NCBI GenBank assembly: GCA_003151665.1
Contig: PLYD01000280.1
Span: forward strand, 22,879-79,574
DNA from: Candidatus Dormiibacterota bacterium
Lineage (GTDB): Bacteria; Chloroflexota; Dormibacteria; Dormibacterales; Dormibacteraceae
Length of the DNA stretch: 56,696 nucleotides
Reading direction: 5' to 3'
The notes under the pieces are model-generated. The model did no database searches, was not told the origin of the DNA, and was given only the letters and a program-made list of their open reading frames with translations. The number at the start of each line of letters is the position of its first letter. Within the stretch, counting starts at the first letter, position 1. The position numbers and the translations under genes are program-made. Shown piece by piece: positions 9,117-15,806 of this stretch.

Positions 9117-9232
9117 AATTGGCCAACCTGGATTCCGCGGCTAAGTGGCGCGCGCAAACGAGCTGCTAAGGGTGCGGCGGGTACCATCCGACGTAGTGCA
9201 TACGATGGGCGAGGACCGCTGGGGCTGGAGCT
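9117..9232 (+). repeat. Post-integrase conserved block, copy 2
   Basis: This copy matches 5947-6062, including the last 28 bases of the integrase gene and the start of the following reading frame. That frame then diverges and closes, so the second element has lost its integrase and its adjacent gene. Confidence 0.85.
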
Positions 9233-9286
9233 TGAATTGTCAACTGACGCCCACACGGAATCGGCTCCAGCAAGCCCTGGCGGGCC

Positions 9287-9329
9287 GGACCCCCTAACAG
9301 AGGACCGCCAAAAACCATGATCGAGATCG
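9287..9329 (+). repeat. CCCCTAACAGAGGACCGCC box, copy 2
   Basis: This is the second copy of the 6937-6980 box. It lies about 65 bp before the BrnT/BrnA module, as copy 1 lies next to the NTase module. Confidence 0.7.
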
Positions 9330-9383
9330 TTGCAGCGCCGTTAGGTGCAGTGGTCCCGCTCACGTTCGTACCCCCGTTATGTA

Positions 9384-9389
9384 TATATT
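9384..9389 (+). promoter_or_regulatory. -10 element TATATT of brnTA-like operon
   Basis: TATATT ends six bases before the ATG at 9396. The spacing matches the other putative leaderless starts and argues that 9396, not 9495, is the original toxin start. Confidence 0.45.
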
Positions 9390-9395
9390 GAGCGA

Positions 9396-9671
9396 ATGGA
9401 CGACCGGCCAGTCCTTTGGGATGCCGCCAACCGCAAGCACATGGCCGAGGACCGTCCGGAGCGAGGCATCTGACTCGACGAGGCAACGGGGGTTATGTCG
9501 GACGGGAGGCGTCTCGAGGTCTACCTGGAGAAGCGCGACGCATACCAGGTGATCGGCCGCACGACTGCCGGACGCTGGCTGGTCGTGATCTGGATCGACC
9601 AACCGGCGGGCCGATATCCGATCCACGTGCGTGAGGCATCCAAGCGAATCATTAGGAGGATCAGTAAATGA
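9396..9671 (+). pseudogene. BrnT-like toxin with in-frame TGA
   Basis: Reading from ATG 9396 gives VLWDAANRKHMAEDRPERGI, then TGA at 9471-9473, then LDEATGVM, YQVIGRTTAGRWLVVIW and RYPIHVREASKRIIRR in the same frame. This is the order of a BrnT/DUF4258-type ribonuclease toxin of about 91 residues, interrupted once near residue 26. A truncated product could start at ATG 9495 (58 residues), but it would lack the N-terminal strand and helix. The 3' end overlaps the antitoxin ATG as ATGA, typical of brnTA. The toxin is probably inactive, with the antitoxin retained. Confidence 0.65.
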
Positions 9672-9928
9672 AGGCAAAGCCGCGGCGTAAGCCGTTTTCG
9701 GACCCGTTTGACGATATGAGCGACGAGGCGTTCGAGCGCGAGGTCCTTGAGGCCCTGGATCAGGCGACTACGAAGATCTCGCTTCGCGTTCCCAATGACC
9801 TCCTGGGCCGCACCAAGCAGGTGGCCCAAAATCGCGGAGTCCCGTACCAATCGCTCATGAAGGCTCTGATCGACCAAGGCGTAAAGCGCCTTGAGCGCGT
9901 CCCATCACGAAGCAAGCGTGGTAATTAG
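9668..9928 (+). CDS. BrnA-like antitoxin
   Basis: This 86-residue protein has an acidic N-terminus (FDDMSDEAFEREVLEALDQA) and a ribbon-helix-helix C-terminus (KISLRVPNDLLGRTKQVAQNRGVPYQSLMKALIDQG). That is the architecture of CopG/BrnA antitoxins, which bind the toxin and repress their own operon. The start overlaps the toxin gene as ATGA and has a strong AGGAGG eight bases upstream, so it can be translated well even though the toxin frame is interrupted. A HicB-like gene follows after seven bases. Confidence 0.8.
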   Translation: MKAKPRRKPFSDPFDDMSDEAFEREVLEALDQATTKISLRVPNDLLGRTKQVAQNRGVPYQSLMKALIDQGVKRLERVPSRSKRGN

Positions 9929-9935
9929 GAGCCCA

Positions 9936-10151
9936 ATGCGCACCTACCCGATTGTTGTCGACCCTGACCCGGAGGGCGGGTACACCGTAACAGTGCCGGC
10001 TCTGCCTGGCTGCATCACGCAGGGTGAGACCATCGACAAATGCATCGCCCATGCGCAGGAGGCGATCGCTCTGTACTTGGAGGATCTCGTGGCTTCTGGC
10101 GAGCCCATACCCGTTTCCCTGCTTGTGGACGGAAATACTGGATTACGGTAA
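9936..10151 (+). CDS. HicB-like antitoxin, no adjacent HicA
   Basis: This 71-residue protein shows the HicB partial RNase-H-like fold (YPIVVDPDPEGGYTVTVPAL, PGCITQGETIDKCIAHAQEAI). HicB proteins neutralise the HicA mRNA interferase. The ATG at 9936 has GGAG just upstream, and the gene follows the BrnA-like gene closely, probably in one message. I find no HicA-sized reading frame beside it, so it is an orphan antitoxin or serves a distant partner. Confidence 0.8.
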   Translation: MRTYPIVVDPDPEGGYTVTVPALPGCITQGETIDKCIAHAQEAIALYLEDLVASGEPIPVSLLVDGNTGLR

Positions 10152-10157
10152 TTCCGC

Positions 10158-10163
10158 TACAAT
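10158..10163 (+). promoter_or_regulatory. -10 element TACAAT of AbrB/RelE module
   Basis: TACAAT is six bases from the ATG at 10170 with no Shine-Dalgarno between, indicating a leaderless message. Confidence 0.5.
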
Positions 10164-10169
10164 TGCCAC

Positions 10170-10490
10170 ATGAGTCAGAGATCGTTCGTAGGTGTCCGTG
10201 GGCGGGGTGAGATCGTGCTTCCCGCCGATCTCCGGCGACGCCACCACCTCGATCGACCCGGTGCTCAGGTCGAAGTCGTAGAGCGTGACGATGGAGTGAT
10301 CGAGCTGCGTCCGCAGGTCCCGGTGCCGGCCGACCAGGCTTGGTTCTGGACACGAGAGTGGCAACAGGGCGAGCGCCGTGTGGACGAGCACGTCGCGTCA
10401 GGCGAGGTGGAGGTTTCCTCCGACATCGATCAATTCCTTCGGGACCTTGACGCTGCTCGCGCGCGACGCCGACCTGCGCGCCGTCGTTGA
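10170..10490 (+). CDS. AbrB/MazE-type antitoxin
   Basis: This protein has 106 residues. The first 50 (FVGVRGRGEIVLPADLRRRHHL, then QVEVVERDDGVIELRP) form a SpoVT/AbrB swapped-hairpin DNA-binding domain. The rest (EVEVSSDIDQFLRDLDAARARRR) is a typical toxin-binding tail. It overlaps the downstream RelE-like gene by four bases (TTGA) and would repress the pair. Confidence 0.8.
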   Translation: MSQRSFVGVRGRGEIVLPADLRRRHHLDRPGAQVEVVERDDGVIELRPQVPVPADQAWFWTREWQQGERRVDEHVASGEVEVSSDIDQFLRDLDAARARRRPARRR

Positions 10491-10798
10491 AGTTCGAGCG
10501 CACGCCGCAGTTCGATGCCGATGCGCGACGCCTGACCCAGAAGGAATTCGAGCTCTTCCGCCGGGTCGCGCGCGATGATTTTTCACCAGCTGCCGACCGA
10601 TACGCCGCGAAACCTTCCGGCGGGTGGCCGGCACGCCTCCGAGTCAAATCGGTTCAAGGAACCCACGGAATCTTCGAGATGACCTGGTCATTTGCAGGTC
10701 CCGACGGACGCGCGACATTCGAGCTTGTCACTGTTGATGGCGAGTTACGTGTGCGATGGCGTCGAGTTGGCGGACATCAGATCTTTCGCCGGCCTTGA
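10487..10798 (+). CDS. RelE/ParE-superfamily toxin
   Basis: This 103-residue protein starts at TTG, overlapping the antitoxin stop. The N-terminus FERTPQFDADARRLTQKEFELFRR, a central GGWPARLRVKSVQGTHGIFEMTW and the terminal strand ELRVRWRRVGGHQIF fit the RelE fold. These toxins usually cleave ribosome-bound mRNA. The frame appears intact. It is the last gene before the third tRNA-derived repeat. Confidence 0.75.
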   Translation: MKFERTPQFDADARRLTQKEFELFRRVARDDFSPAADRYAAKPSGGWPARLRVKSVQGTHGIFEMTWSFAGPDGRATFELVTVDGELRVRWRRVGGHQIFRRP

Positions 10799-10905
10799 GC
10801 AGCCGTTCACCATATCCAGCGCGCCGGACCTTGGCGTGCTTGCCCGCCAGACTGATCTCGTCAGTCTTAACACTGCTGAAAGGTTCTTATTGTGTAAACC
10901 CGGGA

Positions 10906-11053
10906 GCACCAGCCATGTGACCTCTGATCTCAAGCCGAGATCGCAGGCACGGCATTGGAAATCGCATGCGGACGACGCTGGAACGGAGCCTGACCACTAG
11001 CCGGAAATTGCCGAGCTAATAGGCTTTAGTCCTTCCCTCCAGGCGCACATGCA
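10906..11053 (+). repeat. tRNA-derived leader, copy 3 (remnant)
   Basis: This copy starts at GCACCAGC (the tRNA 3' end), runs through the leader that precedes the integrase, and ends at the integrase start (CGCACATGCA), with small indels. It contains nothing of the integrase gene and almost nothing of the tRNA. It marks the right edge of the stacked elements. Confidence 0.85.
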
Positions 11054-11362
11054 AGTCATAACAATTGCACTGTACTCGCCGGCGGGAGTGCCATCGATAG
11101 ACACCCGGCATATCTGTGATCGGAGCAGAGCGCCCACGAGTTTCCGTTCTTTGACAATGACCACGTCATGCGGCTCTTTCTCACCGACCCTGAAGCGGTA
11201 TTGCTTGGTCAGGCTGGAGGAAATGAGTCGCCAATCCTTGATGACGGGTTTGCCATCGACGCTGATCGTCAGAAAGCCCCAGGCCTGATCAAGCGAAAAG
11301 TGGACCATGTGGGGTTCACTCTGTCCTACCGAAAAGGTGAACTCGAGCGTCACCGCCAACAT
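10997..11362 (-). CDS. Conserved hypothetical protein with VGxxExH repeats
   Basis: This 121-residue protein carries a twice-repeated strand pattern: FSVGQSEPHMVHFSLDQAWG then ISVDGKPV, and FRVGEKEPHDVVIVKERKLV then VSIDGTPAGEY. I recall uncharacterised proteins of this style but no function. The last 20 or so residues are encoded by the copy-3 repeat, so the natural 3' end was probably replaced when the element inserted. The gene is otherwise intact and lies convergent to the toxin-antitoxin cargo. Confidence 0.6.
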   Translation of the reverse strand: MLAVTLEFTFSVGQSEPHMVHFSLDQAWGFLTISVDGKPVIKDWRLISSSLTKQYRFRVGEKEPHDVVIVKERKLVGALLRSQICRVSIDGTPAGEYSAIVMTCMCAWREGLKPISSAISG

Positions 11363-11418
11363 CTTGGGGCACCCGCTGCGCCGCGGCTATCGCCGCAACG
11401 CTCGATAGACTGGCGGCG

Positions 11419-11910
11419 GTGCGCGCGGCCCCCTACGACCCAGTCCGGACGCTCTATCGAACCCTGCTGATCTTCGACGTCGTCGCCATCCTCATCCTGA
11501 CCGCGGGCCTGGCCGAGTTTCTCTACTTCGAACCCCCCGGCCAGCACACCGGGCTCAAGGCCACGATCGTTGGCGTCCTTCAGTACGACCCGGCCACCAA
11601 CAAGACCTTCGGTCCCGACCGCAGCACCTTCACTCGCATGCAACTGTTCGCGGCCGTCGTGGATTGGAAGTCGCTGCCGCCGAACATCACCGTCGACGCG
11701 CGCTGGTACGACAACTTCGGGTCAGTCGTCGGAAAAGTTGGACCGGGCACGCCGGCCCAGCTGGCAAGCCAACCGATAGTCCCGATCGCCCTGCCCTCCA
11801 AGTTGAAGTACAACCTTCCGGGCCAATACATGTTCGTCGTCGAGCGATGGGCTAACGGCGTGCCGGTCGAGATCCTGGCGCGGCGAATCATCCTCGTCGA
11901 AAGATCGTGA
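11419..11910 (+). CDS. Membrane-anchored hypothetical protein
   Basis: This 163-residue protein begins at GTG with a TAGACT seven bases upstream. One hydrophobic segment (TLLIFDVVAILILTAGLAEF, about residues 13-33) anchors a soluble extracytoplasmic domain of about 130 residues with strand-rich text (NITVDARWYDNFGSVVGKVG, YMFVVERWANGVPVEILARR). I do not recognise the domain. Its stop overlaps the next gene's GTG (GTGA), so it is likely functionally linked to the PrsW-type protease. Confidence 0.75.
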   Translation: MRAAPYDPVRTLYRTLLIFDVVAILILTAGLAEFLYFEPPGQHTGLKATIVGVLQYDPATNKTFGPDRSTFTRMQLFAAVVDWKSLPPNITVDARWYDNFGSVVGKVGPGTPAQLASQPIVPIALPSKLKYNLPGQYMFVVERWANGVPVEILARRIILVERS

Positions 11911-13298
11911 GCGCAGTCGCCCCCGTCCGGGCCGCCAACCCACGACCTCGCAACCGGCCTGCTCGTTATGGGGTGGCGATCGCCGTCGCCACGGTCGTCG
12001 TGATCGTGCTCATCGCGAGCTCGGTCCTCGATTACGTCTTCCTCGATAGCATCCCCGGGCGCACCGCACTGTATGGACTGCTGGCAGTGGCGCTGGTTGC
12101 GCTCGGCACGTTCATCGGAGTCCGTGCGTTCGACAAGGATCCTGCCGCTCGAAGGCGCCGTCTCATCCGTGCGGGGGTCCTGCTCGGTCTGGGCGTTTTG
12201 CTGTGGCTCCTGGTCATCGACCTATATGTGTTCACCAGCTCAGCCGGCCCTGGGGTCGCGGCCATCTGCGCCGCCGCGTGCCTGCCGACGACAGCCTTCG
12301 GCCTCTTCGTCGTGCGCCGCCTCGATCGCAATGAGAAGGAGCCCTGGCGGCTCGTGCTCGTCGCCTTTGCGTGGGGCGCCATCGTCGCGACCAGCATGGT
12401 CATCTGGGGTGAGAGCTTGTGGACGGCGATTGCGGAGCGCGTGCTCGTGCCGGGTCCCGGCCTGGATGCTTCAACTGCGTTCTCCGCCGGCCTGCTCGAG
12501 GAACTGGCCAAGGGCACGGCGGTGCTCCTGCTGTTTCTCATCATGCGCAACGAGTTCGACGACGTCGTCGACGGCATCGTGTATGGCGCGGCGGTTGGTC
12601 TCGGCTTCAACTTTCTGGAGTCGGTCGCCTACATGACCAACCTCTACGCCTTATTCAGCCCTGACGGCGTCGGCGGGTATGCAGCGGGTTTTCAGTGGTA
12701 CTCGCGCCAGGTCCTCGGCCTCTTCTTCGGCCACGTCACTTACACAGCGCTGATCGGCGCGGGCATCGGGATCGCGCGCCAGCTGCACAGCCGGCGTCAG
12801 CAGGTGATTGCGATCGCCAGCGGTTTTCTGATCGCGATCGCGGCCCATTTTTCGTGGGACGCCTGGATCCAGTTCTTTCCGATCGAGAGCTCCACGCTGG
12901 GTCTCGTCGAGATCCACCTCCGGACGCTGATCATGACCGGACCGTTCACCGCCCTCGTGATCGCTCTCCTGTTATCCGGGCTCCGTTATGAAGGCGAGGC
13001 GCTGCGAGAACAGATGGCGAAGGAGGCCGCGGAGGGCACGGGGGCCATTCTGCCTGCGGACGTGCCGATACTCTCCAATCCGTGGCGCCGGCTGGGCCAG
13101 CGCATGCAAGCCTTGAGTCGCGGTGGCCTGAGGGCTTACTTCGCAATGTCGAGGCTTCAGACGGCGCAGCTCGACCTGGCGATGGAACGGTGGCACCGGG
13201 AGCGCCAGGAGATCGACACGCCCCTCGAAGCAGAGTACGAGCTGAAGCGGCGGGTGCTCGAGCTCAGGCGGCAAGCCGGGGGTTTGAACGCGGGCTAA
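11907..13298 (+). CDS. PrsW-family intramembrane metalloprotease
   Basis: This 463-residue polytopic membrane protein has about eight to nine hydrophobic segments. The family's metal-site motifs are all present: EExxK (Glu198, Glu199, Lys202), FDDVVDGIVYGAAVGLGFNF, GHVTYTALIGAG with His276, and AAHFSWDAW with His314. In Bacillus, PrsW cuts the anti-sigma factor RsiW in response to envelope stress. The target here is unknown. The C-terminal 120 residues are soluble and basic, longer than the minimal family core. It overlaps the preceding anchored protein gene. Confidence 0.9.
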   Translation: MSAVAPVRAANPRPRNRPARYGVAIAVATVVVIVLIASSVLDYVFLDSIPGRTALYGLLAVALVALGTFIGVRAFDKDPAARRRRLIRAGVLLGLGVLLWLLVIDLYVFTSSAGPGVAAICAAACLPTTAFGLFVVRRLDRNEKEPWRLVLVAFAWGAIVATSMVIWGESLWTAIAERVLVPGPGLDASTAFSAGLLEELAKGTAVLLLFLIMRNEFDDVVDGIVYGAAVGLGFNFLESVAYMTNLYALFSPDGVGGYAAGFQWYSRQVLGLFFGHVTYTALIGAGIGIARQLHSRRQQVIAIASGFLIAIAAHFSWDAWIQFFPIESSTLGLVEIHLRTLIMTGPFTALVIALLLSGLRYEGEALREQMAKEAAEGTGAILPADVPILSNPWRRLGQRMQALSRGGLRAYFAMSRLQTAQLDLAMERWHRERQEIDTPLEAEYELKRRVLELRRQAGGLNAG

Positions 13299-13347
13299 AA
13301 AGCTCCCTTGCATTTTGCCGTCTGTTACGTCGTAATCTTGTAACACC

Positions 13348-14310
13348 ATGACGGACGGAGTCGCTGTCGCACCAACCGAGCGAGAAGCGCTAGACGCTTA
13401 CTCGCAGATCGTCAGCACTGTAGCGGAGCGCGTCCTGCCCTCGGTCGCAAGCCTTCGCGTGCGCCGGGCCGGCAGCCCGCGAGATGGGGGCGCCGGCTCT
13501 GGAGTCGTCATTACCCCCGACGGGTACCTGGTCACCTCAGCCCACGTCGTGGCCCAGGCCGGCACTGCCAGCGCTTCCTTCATCGACGGCACCGAGTACG
13601 AGCTCGACGTGGTCGGAGCCGACCCGCTGTCTGACCTCGCGGTCGCGCGTGCTCGGTCAGCCGTGCTCGAGCCCATTCACATCGGGGACGCCGACACCCT
13701 GCGGGTCGGGCAGCTGGTGGTCGCGATCGGGAATCCCATGGGCTTTTCGGGGTCCGTCACCTCGGGGGTTGTCAGCGGGTTAGGCCGCTCGCTGGCGACC
13801 GCCGATGGCAACGGGCGCCGACGCTTCGTCGAGGATGTCATCCAGACGGATGCGGCGCTCAACCCCGGCAACTCGGGCGGCGCCCTCGCTGACTGGAAAG
13901 CGCGCCTGATCGGCGTCAACACGGCGGTCGCCGGCATGGGGCTCGGACTCGCGGTGCCGATCAACTCCACGACGCAAGCGATCCTTGCGGCGTTGATGCG
14001 GTCGGGCCGCGTACGCCGCGCGTACCTTGGCATCGCCGGCGGCACACGCGCGCTGCCGCCGACCGCCGCCCAGCGGTTGGGTCGCCAGGCGGGCGTCGTG
14101 GTGCAGGAGGTGGTCAGCGGCAGCCCGGCCGCAGCCGCAGGACTTCAGGGCGGAGACGTAATCGTGTCGGTCGGCGAGGCGGCGGTCGCCAAAGCCGGCG
14201 ACCTCCAGCGGCTTATGGTCGAGGCGCGGATCGGATCCAAACTGCCACTGACCATCTTGCGCGGCGATCGCACGGTGATCGTCGACGTGGTGCCCGCCGA
14301 GCTCACATAA
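13348..14310 (+). CDS. HtrA/DegP-type serine protease with PDZ domain
   Basis: This 320-residue trypsin-fold protease has His66 (TSAHVV), Asp96 (SDLAVAR) and Ser176 (NPGNSGGAL), then one PDZ domain (about 225-318: LGIAGGTR, AAAGLQGGDVIVSVGEAAV). HtrA proteins degrade misfolded envelope proteins. This one has no signal peptide or membrane anchor: the N-terminus goes straight from a short polar lead into VAERVLPSVASLRV. It may therefore act in the cytoplasm, or the exported form starts elsewhere. I see no better upstream start. Confidence 0.9.
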   Translation: MTDGVAVAPTEREALDAYSQIVSTVAERVLPSVASLRVRRAGSPRDGGAGSGVVITPDGYLVTSAHVVAQAGTASASFIDGTEYELDVVGADPLSDLAVARARSAVLEPIHIGDADTLRVGQLVVAIGNPMGFSGSVTSGVVSGLGRSLATADGNGRRRFVEDVIQTDAALNPGNSGGALADWKARLIGVNTAVAGMGLGLAVPINSTTQAILAALMRSGRVRRAYLGIAGGTRALPPTAAQRLGRQAGVVVQEVVSGSPAAAAGLQGGDVIVSVGEAAVAKAGDLQRLMVEARIGSKLPLTILRGDRTVIVDVVPAELT

Positions 14311-14329
14311 TCCTCGGCTAGACTTGGCG

Positions 14330-15172
14330 GTGGTGGCCAAAGACAAGACCAAAGACATCCGCGATCTGCTCCGCGCCGAGCTGCGCGATGGCCGCTTCCG
14401 GATGGTCGACGTCGACCCTGACTCGACACCTGGTCTCAAGAAGCTTAAGGACGCGCGGAAGGAGATGGAGCAGGCACACGGGCGGCTGTTCGACCTCCAG
14501 GAACGCCTCTTCGCAGAAAACAAGCGATCCGTCCTGGTGGTCCTGCAGGCGATGGACACAGGGGGCAAGGACGGAACCATCACGCACGTGATGGGCGACC
14601 TCAACCCGCAGGGCGTGCACATCACCTCGTTCAAACAACCGACGCCCGAGGAAAAGCGGCACGGCTTTCTCTGGCGCATTCGGGCCAACCTGCCGCCGCC
14701 AGGAATCATCGGGATCTTCAATCGCTCCCAGTACGAAGACGTCCTCATCGCGCGGGTTCATGCACTTGCCGACCTGAAGGTCATCGAGCGGCGCTATCGA
14801 CAGATAAACGAGTTCGAGCAGGAAGTCGTCAAAAGCGGCACCACGATCATCAAGTTCTGTCTGCACATCTCGTACGACGAGCAGCGCAGCAGATTGCTCG
14901 ACCGATTGCGCGACCCAAACAAGCACTGGAAGTTTCACGAGACCGACATCGACGAGCGCAGGTACTGGGACGACTACATGAGCGCCTATGGCATTGCCAT
15001 CACCAATTGCTCGACCAAGTGGGCACCGTGGTACGTCATCCCGGCCAACGACAAGGACTACCGCAACTGGGCAGTCGCCAAGATCGTCAGGGATACCCTC
15101 GCCGATATGGATCCGCAGTACCCCAAACCCAAGCTCAACATCCCACGCCTGCTGAAGCGTTTGAAGGACTAG
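14330..15172 (+). CDS. ppk2: Polyphosphate kinase 2
   Basis: This PPK2-family enzyme of about 280 residues moves phosphate between polyphosphate and nucleotides. Motifs are QAMDTGGKDGTI (Walker A), HGFLWRIRANLPPPG, FNRSQYEDVL (Walker B) and the lid segment KFCLHISYDEQRSRLLDR. A single PPK2 domain of this kind usually phosphorylates AMP or ADP. GTG 14330 and GTG 14333 are both possible starts, and TAGACT lies just upstream. A GGCGGGT-CTTCG-ACCCGCC hairpin directly after the stop may end transcription. Confidence 0.92.
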   Translation: MVAKDKTKDIRDLLRAELRDGRFRMVDVDPDSTPGLKKLKDARKEMEQAHGRLFDLQERLFAENKRSVLVVLQAMDTGGKDGTITHVMGDLNPQGVHITSFKQPTPEEKRHGFLWRIRANLPPPGIIGIFNRSQYEDVLIARVHALADLKVIERRYRQINEFEQEVVKSGTTIIKFCLHISYDEQRSRLLDRLRDPNKHWKFHETDIDERRYWDDYMSAYGIAITNCSTKWAPWYVIPANDKDYRNWAVAKIVRDTLADMDPQYPKPKLNIPRLLKRLKD

Positions 15173-15178
15173 TCGGCG

Positions 15179-15201
15179 GGTCTTCGACCCGCCTTATGAG
15201 A
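15179..15201 (+). terminator. Hairpin after ppk2
   Basis: A seven-bp GC-rich stem (GGCGGGT/ACCCGCC) with a CTTCG loop begins within about ten bases of the ppk2 stop. The following T-run is weak, so termination may be partial. Confidence 0.5.
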
Positions 15202-15210
15202 GGGAACCAG

Positions 15211-15365
15211 TCGGTTCCCCTCATCGCGCGGGCGGCTCCGCCGCAAGCGCTGCTCTCCCTCCCGGGATTGGATTACTTACGAATTGGTTTCGCCACGCCA
15301 CGCTTGGGAGTAGTTAGAACAAAAGACATGGCCGGGGGAACCCGGCCAGCCCGGCCACGCTAGCG
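15211..15365 (+). repeat. Dispersed intergenic hairpin repeat, copy A
   Basis: About 155 bp beginning with CTCATCGC and the CGGCTCCGCCG hairpin, and ending with the GGCCGGG-GGAA-CCCGGCC hairpin and GCCACGCTAGCG. It is clearly related to 19641-19797. The hairpins are conserved while the linkers drift, which suggests a structured, REP-like or RNA-level function. Confidence 0.75.
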
Positions 15366-15396
15366 CCTTTGAAATCCCGCCAAACAAATTAAAAAA

Positions 15397-15418
15397 CCCC
15401 GGGCCGTGAGGCCCGGGG
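15397..15418 (-). terminator. Rho-independent terminator of the csp gene
   Basis: On the minus strand CCCCGGGCC pairs with GGCCCGGGG around a TCAC loop and is followed by TTTTTT. It is a strong intrinsic terminator about 20 bp after the cold-shock gene stop. Confidence 0.9.
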
Positions 15419-15438
15419 CTTAATTGGTCGTTTAACCC

Positions 15439-15636
15439 TTAGAGGGTACGAACGCTCTTCGCGCGTGGCCCCTTGGGGCTCGCCTCGATCTCGAAGGAAA
15501 CCTTCTCGCCACCCTGGAGGCTGTCGAAGTCGCCTTCGGTGCCGCTCCTGTGAAAGAAGAATTCCTTACCGTCTTCGGCTGCGATAAAGCCGAAGCCACG
15601 GTCCGCGACCAGTTTCTTGATGGTGCCTGTAGGCAT
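15439..15636 (-). CDS. Cold-shock protein, CspA family
   Basis: This single OB-fold RNA chaperone of about 65 residues has RNP1 RGFGFI and RNP2 EFFFHRS. It melts RNA structure, for example after a cold shift. Two ATGs are possible. I chose the second (15636, MPTGTIKK) because AGGAG lies six bases before it but only one base before the first. It is monocistronic with its own terminator. Confidence 0.95.
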   Translation of the reverse strand: MPTGTIKKLVADRGFGFIAAEDGKEFFFHRSGTEGDFDSLQGGEKVSFEIEASPKGPRAKSVRTL

Positions 15637-15806
15637 TTCCATCTCCTATCTCTCGAACGAATGGCCAACTCAACTCGGCGGGCCTGTTCGAGAAACGGAG
15701 CCTGCGGTGAGCGCCTGCACTGTGCCGGCAACCTGAGTATACCCCAGACCGGTGGTTCCCAACCCTGGGGGGCCCTGAGGGGCCTGGAGGGGCGGAAAGC
15801 CGGACT

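Noticed and set aside
1209..9473. Alternative genetic code or selenocysteine/pyrrolysine use at the in-frame TAG and TGA
   Set aside because: The two interruptions use different stop codons, each in a single gene, and dozens of other genes end normally with TAG and TGA. No SECIS-like element or suppressor tRNA was seen.
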